Shown here: positions 7,307-15,122 of the stretch, piece by piece
Numbering within the stretch: position 1 is the stretch's first letter
Layout: every line of letters begins with the position of its first letter
DNA from: Thermodesulfobacteriota bacterium
GTDB lineage: Bacteria > Desulfobacterota > Desulfobacteria > Desulfobacterales > Desulfosudaceae
Assembly (NCBI GenBank): GCA_040753795.1
Contig: JBFMDX010000019.1
Location: 1 to 64,000, forward strand
DNA: 64,000 nucleotides
Direction: 5' to 3'
Notes under the pieces: model-generated
The model's database searches: none
What the model saw: the letters and a program-made list of their open reading frames with translations, nothing else
Told to the model about the DNA's origin: nothing
Program-made: the position numbers and the translations under genes

Positions 7307-8110
7307 TCAAGCGATAACGCTTTTGTCCGGCCCTGGTCCGGGGGGAACCGATTGACCGGAAAGATAGCCCAGAATCATTTTTCCCGGCCGGATGCCCCTT
7401 TCGTTGAGCGCCTGGGTTCCGAACTTCGGGTTGAATTCCAGCAGAAAGCAGTGGCCGTCAACCTCGGCCACGTCAAATCCGGCGTGGTTGATGCCGAAGG
7501 CCGCGGCAACGTCCGCCACCAGGCCCAGGGCGGTATCGGGAATGTTGTCGAAGCTGACATCTCCGCCACGGGAGACGTTGTTATGAAAACATCCCTCCCG
7601 GGCCTGACGCCAGTAGGCCGTTACCACGGTTTCCCCGATCACCACCACCCGCAGGTCACGCGATATGGGCAGGTATTCCTGGATGAACAGAACCTCGTTT
7701 TCTCCAGTGTAACGCAGGAGGTCCGACCGGTTGTTGATCAGGAAGACCCCTTCTCCCATGGAACTTCGGACCTTCTTGGCCACAAAGGGAAAGGCGAATT
7801 CATCCAGGATCTGTTCAATGGCGTGTTCCGTGCGCGGCAGGATCCGGGTGGCCGGAACGTTAGCGGGAAAAACGGTTTCCATGGCCCGGGCGATTTCCAC
7901 TTTGTCGTGGCCGATGTGGTAAGTGCTGACGCTGGGAAATATTCTTTTCTTCAACCCGTATACCAGGGCGTTGATCTGCCAGTATTCGGGGAAAAGGATC
8001 CAGTCCGCCGACCGAATCGTTTCTTTTTCATTAAGCCAGTTTTCCGGTTTGATGGTCCTGACCCCGGAAATGTCCAGGGTCTGCAGGGCGTCGAAAGAAA
8101 CCAGGCGCAT
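7307..8110 (-). CDS. RimK-like ATP-grasp ligase
   Basis: This protein of about 267 residues has the ATP-grasp fold. It shows a lysine-containing FPFVAKKVRSSMGEGVF loop, FIQEYLP, DLRVVVIGETVVTAYWR and the metal-binding ending CFLLEFNPKFG, which resemble RimK/glutathione-synthetase-like enzymes. Such enzymes join a carboxylate to an amine using ATP. The substrate is unknown. Start choice is uncertain: ATG 8110 has GGAG 13 bases upstream, while TTG 8122 is too close to the same SD. It follows the DUF3124 gene by 24 bp and is probably co-transcribed with it. Confidence 0.8.
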   Translation of the reverse strand: MRLVSFDALQTLDISGVRTIKPENWLNEKETIRSADWILFPEYWQINALVYGLKKRIFPSVSTYHIGHDKVEIARAMETVFPANVPATRILPRTEHAIEQILDEFAFPFVAKKVRSSMGEGVFLINNRSDLLRYTGENEVLFIQEYLPISRDLRVVVIGETVVTAYWRQAREGCFHNNVSRGGDVSFDNIPDTALGLVADVAAAFGINHAGFDVAEVDGHCFLLEFNPKFGTQALNERGIRPGKMILGYLSGQSVPPGPGPDKSVIA

Positions 8111-8134
8111 GCCGGTGTTCAAACTCCAGAAACG

Positions 8135-8635
8135 TTATTGAGCAGGTGGAAGAACCGGTCGTCCGCGGGAGGTGAAGGAAATGCCCTGCTGCACTTTGGC
8201 GCCGATCATGATGGATTCGATAATCGGCGAGTTCACCGGCTTTTCCGCGTTCCATTTGACGATAAAATTAGCCCCTGATCCGCCGCTGGTATCTTTTTCC
8301 GGAACGACGTAACGGACCGATTCCATCGGGCCGAGGGTTACCGGAGCGGTGATGTGTTTTTTCAGCAACGTCCCTTTGGTGTCATAGTATTCGACCGCGT
8401 CGACGGTAATCGGGCTGGAAGGATCAATATTCCGGACGCTCAATGTCACTGTCAGCAGGAAAGGCTGCTCGTTGCTGCCGATGTAGATGTGCGAGTAGGC
8501 CGGCACGTAAACGGTCTGCCCGGCGGACATCTGGACCTCTTCCTGGGCGGACAGCCATTCCGGCCACATCATCCAGATCAGCAGGGCCGTCATCAGGCAC
8601 GCCGCCATCTTCACGGGTTGTTTTTTCATGGCCAT
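8135..8635 (-). CDS. Exported DUF3124 protein
   Basis: A 166-residue protein with a signal peptide (about 1-30, ending LSAQ) and a single DUF3124 domain. Diagnostic stretches are GQTVYVPAYSHIYIG, a NIDPSSPI segment and VEYYDTKG. DUF3124 proteins are predicted periplasmic beta-sandwich proteins without known function. The ATG at 8635 has a GGAGAAAAGAC leader. It is first in a two-gene unit with the ATP-grasp gene. Confidence 0.8.
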   Translation of the reverse strand: MAMKKQPVKMAACLMTALLIWMMWPEWLSAQEEVQMSAGQTVYVPAYSHIYIGSNEQPFLLTVTLSVRNIDPSSPITVDAVEYYDTKGTLLKKHITAPVTLGPMESVRYVVPEKDTSGGSGANFIVKWNAEKPVNSPIIESIMIGAKVQQGISFTSRGRPVLPPAQ

Positions 8636-8803
8636 GTCTTTTCTCCTTCCTTAATCTTATAAAGCAAATCACCGCATCCATGTCAATCGCTTTCACCATC
8701 AGGGCTTATTAAAAGCCTTTACAGCCATAACGGCTTGATATATTGTCGCAATAATCCGGAGCCATTTTCCGGCTATTTTTCAAAAAGATACTTCACGCGC
8801 CTT

Positions 8804-9811
8804 ATGGATTTAAAACGGCGATTATATTTTCTTATCATCAGCATCTTTCTGGTGGTGCTGATCGGCAGCATCGGTTATTACCTGCTTTTTGGCGGCACCC
8901 ACGCCTTTATCGACTGCCTGTTCATGACCGTTATCTCCCTGACCAGCGTGGGGTACGGCGAGATCGTTCCGGTCACCGGCAATGTGCCGGCCCAGGTATT
9001 CACCATGCTGCTGATTACCGTGGGCATGGGGATCATTCTTTACGGCATCGGCGCGTTAACGGCGCTGTTTATCGAAGGAGAAGTCTCCGGACTGTTGAGG
9101 GTGAGCAAGATGAAAAAGAGCATTCAGAAACTGACCGATCATTATATCGTCTGCGGCGGAGGGGAGACCGGGTTTCCCGTTCTGATGGAGCTGGACAAAA
9201 ACGGTGAGGCCATCGTCCTGATCGAACAGGATGAAGCCAAGATCGAGATATGCAAAAGCATACCGAATCTTCTGTATATCAGGGGAGACGCCACCGAGGA
9301 TGAAAACCTCATGGCCGCCGGAATTGACAAGGCCCGGGGCATCCTGATCGTTCTGCCTTCCGACAAGGACGCCCTGTATGTCACCATGACGGCCCGCATG
9401 CTCAACCCCAAACTGCGCATTATTACCCGCGTCGCCAACCCCATGCTGGAGCCCAAGTTCGTCAAGGCCGGCGCCGATGGGGTGGTGTCGCCCAATTTTA
9501 TCGGCGCCCTGCGGATGGCCTCGGTCATGATTCGGCCGGTGGCGGTGGACTTTCTGGACCGCATGCTGCGGTCGGAAGAACGCTCCCTGCGTATTCATGA
9601 AATACCGATTACCGAAAAATCCGGCGTCAGCGGCAAGACCATCGCCCAGTCCGGCCTGAAGGACAATTACGGGCTCCTGGTCCTGGGCCTGGAAGACCAG
9701 GCCGGCCATCTGCAGTTCAATCCTTCCCCGACGGCCACCCTGGAACCGGGAATGGTGCTGGTGGTCATGGGAGAGGTGGCCCACATCAAAAGCGCCCGTC
9801 ATTCCATGTGA
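8804..9811 (+). CDS. Two-TM potassium channel with RCK (TrkA-N/TrkA-C) domains
   Basis: The protein has a transmembrane helix, a pore loop with selectivity filter TSVGYGE (about 47-53) and a second helix. A cytoplasmic Rossmann-type TrkA-N/RCK domain follows (YIVCGGGETG near 114), then a TrkA-C domain to the end. This is the MthK/Kch-like architecture of ligand-gated K+ channels. The frame is open back to a TTG at 8735; I prefer the ATG at 8804, which begins MDLKRRLYF just before the first helix, though its SD is weak. It is convergent with the ABC1 kinase gene, only 10 bp apart. Confidence 0.85.
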   Translation: MDLKRRLYFLIISIFLVVLIGSIGYYLLFGGTHAFIDCLFMTVISLTSVGYGEIVPVTGNVPAQVFTMLLITVGMGIILYGIGALTALFIEGEVSGLLRVSKMKKSIQKLTDHYIVCGGGETGFPVLMELDKNGEAIVLIEQDEAKIEICKSIPNLLYIRGDATEDENLMAAGIDKARGILIVLPSDKDALYVTMTARMLNPKLRIITRVANPMLEPKFVKAGADGVVSPNFIGALRMASVMIRPVAVDFLDRMLRSEERSLRIHEIPITEKSGVSGKTIAQSGLKDNYGLLVLGLEDQAGHLQFNPSPTATLEPGMVLVVMGEVAHIKSARHSM

Positions 9812-9821
9812 GCGGTTGAGT

Positions 9822-11351
9822 TTATTGGTTGTTGCCGTTCATCTGGCCGGCCATCAGCATGAAAATGTTAATGTCCGGGTTGTAGCGCATCATGATACCG
9901 CCCAGGGTCAGAAATACCCGTCCCAGCAGGACAAAATGCCGGGGGACCCGGACGGAAGGATATTTTTGGATCAGCTCCATGCCCCGGGAAATTTTTTCGG
10001 TAAGGTCGGCGTCCGCCAGGTTTTGATCCGGGGAGAGCATGAGCAGGTCGATGAAGTCCGCCGCCATTTCCCGGAGCGTTTCATCGGTTCCTTCCTGGCT
10101 TACAAATCCCATGCCTGAAAACAGCCTCACCATGCCGTCCAGGTCCCGGGTCAGGATGGCCATGATCATTTCCGCGTAAAGCGCGAAGGTTTCCGGAGAA
10201 AAACGTTCCACGCAGCCAAAATCGATCAGCCCCAGCCGGTCGCCCGAAAGCACCATGATGTTACCTGGATGGGGGTCGGCGTGGAAAAACCCGTGGGTCA
10301 TGATCTGGCTGCAGAAGCTTTCGGCAATCAGGGCCAGCAGCCGGTTCCGCCGTTCGGCGGAAGCGTTGTCCAGAAAGGGGATCAGCCGTTCTCCTTCAAA
10401 CCTTTCCATGGTCAGCACCCGCCGGGTGGAGACGTCGGGATAGATGCCCGGTGCGGCCACGCGCGGGTCGGATACGATCTGTTTGCTGAATTCACGAATG
10501 TTGTCCAGTTCCCGGGTATAGTCCAGTTCCCGGCGTACGGAATCGGCCAGGGCCCGGCTGACCTCGGACAGGCCCAGGGGCGGGAACAGGTCGTTCATGA
10601 AGTCGGCGGCAATGGTGAAGGCCGTCAGGTCGGCTTCCACCGTGCGCTCAATGGCCGGCATCTGGACCTTGACCACCACCCGGGTGCCGTCGAAAAGTTC
10701 GGCACCGTGGACCTGGGCCAGGGAGGCGGCCGCCAGGGGCTCACGGTCGATCCGGGCGAAGACCTGCTCCACCGGACGGTTGAATTCGGATTCGATGCGC
10801 CGGGCAATGGCCTCGTAGGGCATGGGCGGGACCCGGTCCTGAAGCCGGGACAGGTATTCCACGTAAACCGGCGGCAGGACGTTCATGTAGGTGGAGGCAA
10901 ACTGGCCGATCTTGATCAGGCCGCCGCGCATCTCCACGCACAGATCATAGACCCGTTCCGCGTTTTTCCGGTGCAGCTTTTCTAAAGACCGTTCCGCTTC
11001 TTCCGGGGACAGAAACCGGGCTTTGAGGGTGTGCAGGCGATAGGTGGCCACGATCCGGATCAGTTCGCCGAAGATGCGGGTGAATCGGGGTGTGGAGCGG
11101 ATGGCCTTATTCACCGTGGCGGCCCGGTCCCAGGCCAGGGCGTAAAACGTTTCCGCCTCACCGGCGATGATAAAAGAATCCCGGATGATGTCGCCGACCA
11201 GTTTTTCCGTGTTGGTCAGGATGTTAAATACCAGGCCGCGGGAGCGGCGGGATTTCCGGCCGGTACGGGTTCGCCGGAAATCCCGGGAAACCGGGGACAC
11301 CGGCAGCAGCAGGCGGGGGTCATCTTTTATCTGAATGGCGGCGGTTTTCAT
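9822..11351 (-). CDS. ABC1/UbiB/AarF family atypical kinase
   Basis: The 509-residue protein carries the ABC1 hallmarks: the KxGQ motif in GGLIKIGQFAS (about 146), AASLAQVH (about 207), HADPHPGN (about 353) and GLIDFG (about 376). The last 15 residues are hydrophobic with MLMAGQMNG. ABC1 proteins are ATPases or kinases that support isoprenoid-quinone or lipid metabolism at membranes. Residues 38-63 closely resemble residues 35-60 of the RHH regulator two genes upstream (about 13 identities in 26). Its ATG lies in the end of the preceding gene (32-bp overlap) with AAGGAG as SD, so translation is coupled. The partner quinone or lipid is unknown. Confidence 0.88.
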   Translation of the reverse strand: MKTAAIQIKDDPRLLLPVSPVSRDFRRTRTGRKSRRSRGLVFNILTNTEKLVGDIIRDSFIIAGEAETFYALAWDRAATVNKAIRSTPRFTRIFGELIRIVATYRLHTLKARFLSPEEAERSLEKLHRKNAERVYDLCVEMRGGLIKIGQFASTYMNVLPPVYVEYLSRLQDRVPPMPYEAIARRIESEFNRPVEQVFARIDREPLAAASLAQVHGAELFDGTRVVVKVQMPAIERTVEADLTAFTIAADFMNDLFPPLGLSEVSRALADSVRRELDYTRELDNIREFSKQIVSDPRVAAPGIYPDVSTRRVLTMERFEGERLIPFLDNASAERRNRLLALIAESFCSQIMTHGFFHADPHPGNIMVLSGDRLGLIDFGCVERFSPETFALYAEMIMAILTRDLDGMVRLFSGMGFVSQEGTDETLREMAADFIDLLMLSPDQNLADADLTEKISRGMELIQKYPSVRVPRHFVLLGRVFLTLGGIMMRYNPDINIFMLMAGQMNGNNQ

Positions 11352-11622
11352 GGTTGATCTCCTTGAGGCAGTTTAAGCAGATGGCGGGTTTCAGGCCGTT
11401 CTCTTCAACGGCGGCGACGGCGGCGCGGCGTCCTTTTTTAAGAATGTCGTTGCAATGGGCGCAGACCGCGTTCAGGTCCAGGACGATTTCCCGCCATTCC
11501 ATGACGCGCAGGTGATAGGGCGCCTGGTCGGTGCGGGGCATGATGGAAAACCGGGAAAGTGGAAACATAGGGAACACCATTTGAGGCTTATTCATTGTCA
11601 TCAGCGTCGTTGTCGTTTTCAT
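11320..11622 (-). CDS. Zinc-ribbon-like protein, tandem paralogue of upstream C-terminus
   Basis: The 100-residue product has an unstructured, Met-rich N-terminus and a C-terminal half (about 42-95) with NAVCAHCNDILKKG and ICLNCLKEINHEN. This CxxC...CxxC arrangement suggests a zinc or redox site. The half is clearly a duplicate of the C-terminus of the RHH protein encoded just upstream. The gene starts inside that upstream gene (35-bp overlap) with SD AAGGAGG, and its own end supplies the SD and ATG for the ABC1 kinase. No DNA-binding helix is visible here, so it may modulate the regulator or the kinase. No database family is recognised. Confidence 0.75.
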   Translation of the reverse strand: MKTTTTLMTMNKPQMVFPMFPLSRFSIMPRTDQAPYHLRVMEWREIVLDLNAVCAHCNDILKKGRRAAVAAVEENGLKPAICLNCLKEINHENRRHSDKR

Positions 11623-12037
11623 GGGAAACCTCCTTGAGGCAGTTTAAGCAGATGGACGGCCGCGGGCCGCTGCCTTCGATAATGGCGATAGCGGCGCGGC
11701 TTCCCTTTTTGAGGATTTCATTGCATTGGCTGCAGACCGCGTTCAGGTTCAGGACGGCTTCCTGCCATCCTATCACCCGGTAAGTCGTGTCGGCGGGTTC
11801 AGGGGCGCTGGCATGTTTTCCGGCGGATGCCAGCCCGGACCGGCGGCGGGCGGAGCGGGTGATGGCGGCGCTGTCCGTAACGATGTTCTCGACCAGGTCA
11901 AAGGTGTTGCCGAGAATGTTGCGTACCAGGTTGGATACGGAAACGCCCAGGGAACCGGCTTCCTCCCGGATCTGTTTTTCCAGGTCATGGCTGATGCGGG
12001 TGTGAAGCACCTTTTCTTTTTTCTTGTCTTCGGTCAT
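11588..12037 (-). CDS. Ribbon-helix-helix regulator fused to zinc-ribbon-like domain
   Basis: This 149-residue protein starts with a ribbon-helix-helix pattern (VLHTRISHDLEKQIREEA, about 10-35). Next comes an amphipathic segment SNLVRNILGNTFDLVENI (35-52) shared with the downstream kinase, then a basic linker, and a C-terminal NAVCSQCNEILKKG...ICLNCLKEVSHEN module (about 95-142) with two CxxC pairs. I infer a metal- or redox-responsive repressor of its own operon: a 7-bp inverted repeat lies at 12054-12081, just upstream. The start has an excellent SD (GAAGGAGG). It is the first gene of the coupled trio ending in the ABC1 kinase. Confidence 0.78.
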   Translation of the reverse strand: MTEDKKKEKVLHTRISHDLEKQIREEAGSLGVSVSNLVRNILGNTFDLVENIVTDSAAITRSARRRSGLASAGKHASAPEPADTTYRVIGWQEAVLNLNAVCSQCNEILKKGSRAAIAIIEGSGPRPSICLNCLKEVSHENDNDADDNE

Positions 12038-12053
12038 GAGATCCTCCTTCTTC

Positions 12054-12098
12054 GTGATACGTTGTATGCAAAATGTATCACAATGTAATAAATGTCAA
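12054..12098 (-). promoter_or_regulatory. Candidate operator and -35 for RHH/zinc-ribbon/ABC1 operon
   Basis: GTGATAC (12054-12060) and GTATCAC (12075-12081) form a perfect 7-bp inverted repeat with a 14-base spacer, immediately upstream of the regulator gene. A consensus -35 (TTGACA on the minus strand) is at 12098-12093. The -10 would fall inside the inverted repeat but is poor (CATTTT). The placement suits autorepression by the RHH protein. Confidence 0.5.
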
Positions 12099-12201
12099 GG
12101 AAATTTTTTCGGTTTTGAAAAAAAAGAGGCGGGTTAAACGGGCAGGTCGGTCGCATGTTCTTGCGAGCGAAGTGATAAATATTGTATTTTCAAAAAGTTA
12201 A

Positions 12202-12239
12202 AGGTCATCTCTGGAGATAGTTATTTCCAGAGATGACCT
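12202..12239 (-). terminator. Terminator after the porin gene
   Basis: A perfect 14-bp stem (12202-12215 with 12226-12239) and 10-base loop lies 23 bp past the porin stop codon. On the minus strand it is followed by TTTAACTTTTT. It should end porin transcription before the RHH operon's promoter. Confidence 0.75.
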
Positions 12240-12261
12240 AAACCATAACCGGATGTGATTG

Positions 12262-13401
12262 CTACAGCCCAAAAGCGAATTGGCAGGTGATGATATCGAC
12301 TGTGTGGGTATCATCATCCGCCTTGGACCATTCCAGCGTCAGTTTATTGGCCGGACCCTTCAGGTAGTAATTGCAACCCAGCCCGTAGACCACCGTATCG
12401 TCGGCGCCCGAAGGCTCCGGCATGACGACTTCATAATGCGCGAACGGCTGAATTTTTTCTTTCAACAGAACGCCGGCTTTGGCGGCAACCATGTCCCCGT
12501 CCCTACCGGTCGTCAGGGCCGACCAGGTAACGGTGTTGACGATATTTTCGATCCAGAGATAGGCCAGTTCGCAGGTAACGGCGCAGGAATCCAGGGGCAG
12601 GTCCAGATGGGCATCAACGGTATAGGCCTCGTAGTTTTTTTCAGTGCCGGCCAGCATCAGATCGCGTTGATGATCAAACCCGGCGCCGACCGCCATAATC
12701 TTCTTTTTCCCCAGGTAAGTGCCGGAGTTGAACCAGGCGGTTTCCGGATCAAACAGATTCAGGCTCAGGCGGCCGGCAAACCGGAGGTTGTCATCAGCAT
12801 TGGTTGAACTGCTTTCCTCGCCTTCGCCGACCATCAGCCGGTACTGGAGCTTGTCTTCCAGCACGTTTCCCCACAGGGTGACGCCGTCATCCCGCCCCAC
12901 TTTGCTGGGATAGAAAATACCGCTGCGCAGTCCGCCCTGTCCCCAGTTCAGTTCAGTCGTCAGCAACGCTTTGGTTGAAGTGGTGCCGTAATCCCGGGTA
13001 AACGGCACATACATCCGGCCGACTTGAACCATCACATCGTCCTTGATCAGCTTATAGGTAACCCAGGCGTCCCGCGTGGCCAATCCGCTGCCGAGTCCCT
13101 GGCCGGCGTTATCCAGGCCTTCCTGGCCGATGCGGTCTCCGGCGTAGTGGAGAAAAAAACTGATTTTCGGCGTCACCGTGCCGTTAAGGTTGAAATAAGC
13201 CCGCCGCATCATGAAGTCATTGATCTTGTCATCCCATTTACCGTCGCCGTCCCGGTCATAATCGTCCACATACTGATACCAGGCCTGGGCCCAAAACCCC
13301 GCGTCCAGAGACACATCGCCGTTTTTATAGACTTCCACGGAAAAAGCCAGGGACGGCAATAACATGATTCCGACCAGCACCAACAGTTTTTGCAGTTTCA
13401 T
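12262..13401 (-). CDS. Phosphate-selective porin O/P-type outer-membrane protein
   Basis: A 379-residue protein with a signal peptide (about 1-20, ending LAFS). It continues with a porin barrel of the OprO/OprP (Porin_O_P) type: WAQAWYQYVDDYDRDGDGKW, then RRAYFNLNGTVTPKISFFLH, GRMYVPFTRD and a C-terminal CQFAFGL. Family members form trimeric anion channels, often for phosphate; other anions are equally possible here. The SD AAGGAGAG lies before the ATG at 13401, and a strong terminator follows. The neighbouring selenium operon raises the untested idea of selenite or selenate passage. The DGDGKWDD stretch resembles a calcium-binding loop. Confidence 0.82.
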   Translation of the reverse strand: MKLQKLLVLVGIMLLPSLAFSVEVYKNGDVSLDAGFWAQAWYQYVDDYDRDGDGKWDDKINDFMMRRAYFNLNGTVTPKISFFLHYAGDRIGQEGLDNAGQGLGSGLATRDAWVTYKLIKDDVMVQVGRMYVPFTRDYGTTSTKALLTTELNWGQGGLRSGIFYPSKVGRDDGVTLWGNVLEDKLQYRLMVGEGEESSSTNADDNLRFAGRLSLNLFDPETAWFNSGTYLGKKKIMAVGAGFDHQRDLMLAGTEKNYEAYTVDAHLDLPLDSCAVTCELAYLWIENIVNTVTWSALTTGRDGDMVAAKAGVLLKEKIQPFAHYEVVMPEPSGADDTVVYGLGCNYYLKGPANKLTLEWSKADDDTHTVDIITCQFAFGL

Positions 13402-13425
13402 CGGTAACTCTCCTTTTTAATGTGG

Positions 13426-14292
13426 TTATTGTTTTTCAGAAGCAAAAATCAAGGCGGCGCTTTCCGGAATGCGCGCGATAATGTCAATTACCTGGGTGCC
13501 GGGGTCGGGTTGGGCCAACTCGCCGGCCATGCGGCTGATTCTGGCGGCATAACAGCAGGCCGCCGGTATGTCGTGGCCCATGCCGATCAGGGCCGTCAGC
13601 AGACCTGTCAGGATATCTCCCGTGCCGCCGATAGGCTCCAGGGCCGGCACCAGGGGCTCGGCGATGGTTTGCCGGATGCCGCCGGCGTCGGCCAGCACGT
13701 CCGCTTCCCCCTTGACCAGCAGATAGCGGGCGGCGTTGCCGTGCCGGTAAGCCCTGGCGATTAGCTCCGGCACGCGGTTTGATTCATGGAAGATAAATCC
13801 CCGGGTATAAAACGGATGGGGCGCGGATTCATCGGCCAGAAAAGCCAGCTCCCCGGCATCCGGGGTAAACACGTCGTAAAAATCCGCGTATCCGCTCATC
13901 TTGGCGGCGTACATGAATCCGGCATCGGCGATGAGGATGGGCCGGGAGACCATTTTTTCGATGGCCAACATCACGCGGTTATGCCAGTCCACGTCCGGCT
14001 GGATATAATGAAAGGTCAGGCCGTCAAACCGACGGGACGGCAGATCCGTTTCCAGGTGCGCGTAGAGTTTTCGGCTGCCGGCGCCGGTGCCGATATCGCC
14101 GGCCAGATAGGCAAAGGGCGGCGGCGCGCCGAAAAAGCCGCAAATTTTTAATGCCGAGGCCAACAGGGCCGGAGTTCCTCGATTGACGGGTACGGAATGG
14201 CCGTCGATCATCAAAGATTGCCCGGAAAAAGAGACCGGGCCGCCGGTCAGGGGGAAATCCTGTGCGGGCACCGTTCCGACTACCGCGAACAT
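13426..14292 (-). CDS. Ribokinase-fold protein like NAD(P)H-hydrate dehydratase, selenium operon
   Basis: The 288-residue protein has the ribokinase/YjeF-C (NnrD) fold. It shows YLAGDIGTGAGSRKLY near 63-78, VFTPDAGELAFLA in the middle and the catalytic anion-hole motif PIGGTGDILTGLLTALIGMG late. NnrD repairs hydrated NAD(P)H. Here the gene is the last of a selenium-metabolism operon, overlapping the DUF3343 gene by 13 bp, so a dedicated role is likely but unknown. The ATG at 14292 has SD GAGGAG. The N-terminus is atypical for NnrD, which argues for a different substrate. Confidence 0.7.
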   Translation of the reverse strand: MFAVVGTVPAQDFPLTGGPVSFSGQSLMIDGHSVPVNRGTPALLASALKICGFFGAPPPFAYLAGDIGTGAGSRKLYAHLETDLPSRRFDGLTFHYIQPDVDWHNRVMLAIEKMVSRPILIADAGFMYAAKMSGYADFYDVFTPDAGELAFLADESAPHPFYTRGFIFHESNRVPELIARAYRHGNAARYLLVKGEADVLADAGGIRQTIAEPLVPALEPIGGTGDILTGLLTALIGMGHDIPAACCYAARISRMAGELAQPDPGTQVIDIIARIPESAALIFASEKQ

Positions 14293-14828
14293 TGGCGTCT
14301 GATCTCCTCATAAGCCAGTTGCAGGGCATAACCGCATAAGGTATGGCCGATAGTCCGGGGGGCGGGCGCCTCATCCAGCCGCCGGCCCACCATCTCGGCG
14401 GCCAGATACGGCACATCCGGACAGCCGCCGCCGGATATGTTAACGATTTTCATGGATTGTTTTTCGATCGTGATTTTCATGTTGGCAGCCCGGACCATCA
14501 GGAAAGCGCCGTAGTCCCGGGTAAAAAAGATATTGACCGGCTCCAGCAGGGGGCCGGAGACCGGAACCACTTTGAGCGGCACCAGATGTTCCGATGTGAG
14601 GAGTCTCAAGATTTCAAGCTGTTCAATGAGCGGAAATTCGATGACCAGGTCGCACCCGGTCCGGATTTCCGGCGGCGGTCCCATGACCCGGATTTTCCAG
14701 CCGCTCTTTAAAAGACAGTTTTCAGCCTTGATGACTTCGCTGGTGTTTTCAAAGACCAGAAAACCGCGGTCCTTGGTTTCCGGCTTTGGCGGCGCGGCTT
14801 TTCTTTTCAAAAAATTGAGCCAGCCCAC
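14280..14828 (-). CDS. DUF3343 Se/S-carrier-like protein with extra C-terminal domain
   Basis: The 182-residue product contains a DUF3343 (putative Se/S carrier-like) segment at about 20-90: GFLVFENTSEVIKAENCLLK, VMGPPPEIRTGCDLVIEF. DUF3343 proteins are usually about 80 residues. This one continues for some 90 more, including VNISGGGCPDVPYLAAEMVG, which I do not recognise. Cys38 and Cys59 or the GGGC cysteine could carry selenide or persulfide. It starts with GTG at 14828, just after the stop of the TusA/YedF-like gene, with SD AAGGG. The overlap with the next gene suggests the two products work together. Confidence 0.7.
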   Translation of the reverse strand: MGWLNFLKRKAAPPKPETKDRGFLVFENTSEVIKAENCLLKSGWKIRVMGPPPEIRTGCDLVIEFPLIEQLEILRLLTSEHLVPLKVVPVSGPLLEPVNIFFTRDYGAFLMVRAANMKITIEKQSMKIVNISGGGCPDVPYLAAEMVGRRLDEAPAPRTIGHTLCGYALQLAYEEIRRQCSR

Positions 14829-14831
14829 GTT

Positions 14832-15047
14832 TCAGCCCTTATGAATCTCGATGCGATACGTTTCGCCTTCAGGGGTGATATCGGCCACCGTCCAGCCATT
14901 GCTCGAAACGGCCCGGCTGACATTTTCCTTGGACGCCGCCGTGTCCACCAGCACCAGCATCCTGTCGGCGGATGTCTTTTTTAAGGCATCCACAGTCATT
15001 AAAACCGGCTGCGGACAGGAGAGTCCCCGGGCATCTACTGTTTCCAT
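14832..15047 (-). CDS. TusA/YedF-like sulfur/selenium carrier
   Basis: A 71-residue protein starting METVDARGLSCPQPV with the TusA-family CPxP active-site motif (Cys10). TusA-fold proteins pass persulfide or selenium on a cysteine. Full-length YedF of the selenium trait has a second, DsrE-like domain of about 100 residues; it is absent here. The ATG at 15047 has SD AAAGGG; a frame 19 codons longer is open but lacks one. It lies between yedE and the DUF3343 gene in the same orientation, which ties it to selenium delivery. Confidence 0.85.
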   Translation of the reverse strand: METVDARGLSCPQPVLMTVDALKKTSADRMLVLVDTAASKENVSRAVSSNGWTVADITPEGETYRIEIHKG

Positions 15048-15122
15048 TTGTTTTTCCCTTTCTTGATTATGTGGTTCTGAAAATGGTTCCGTGAAATAAC
15101 CCATGGGGATTTTTCAGCCCCA

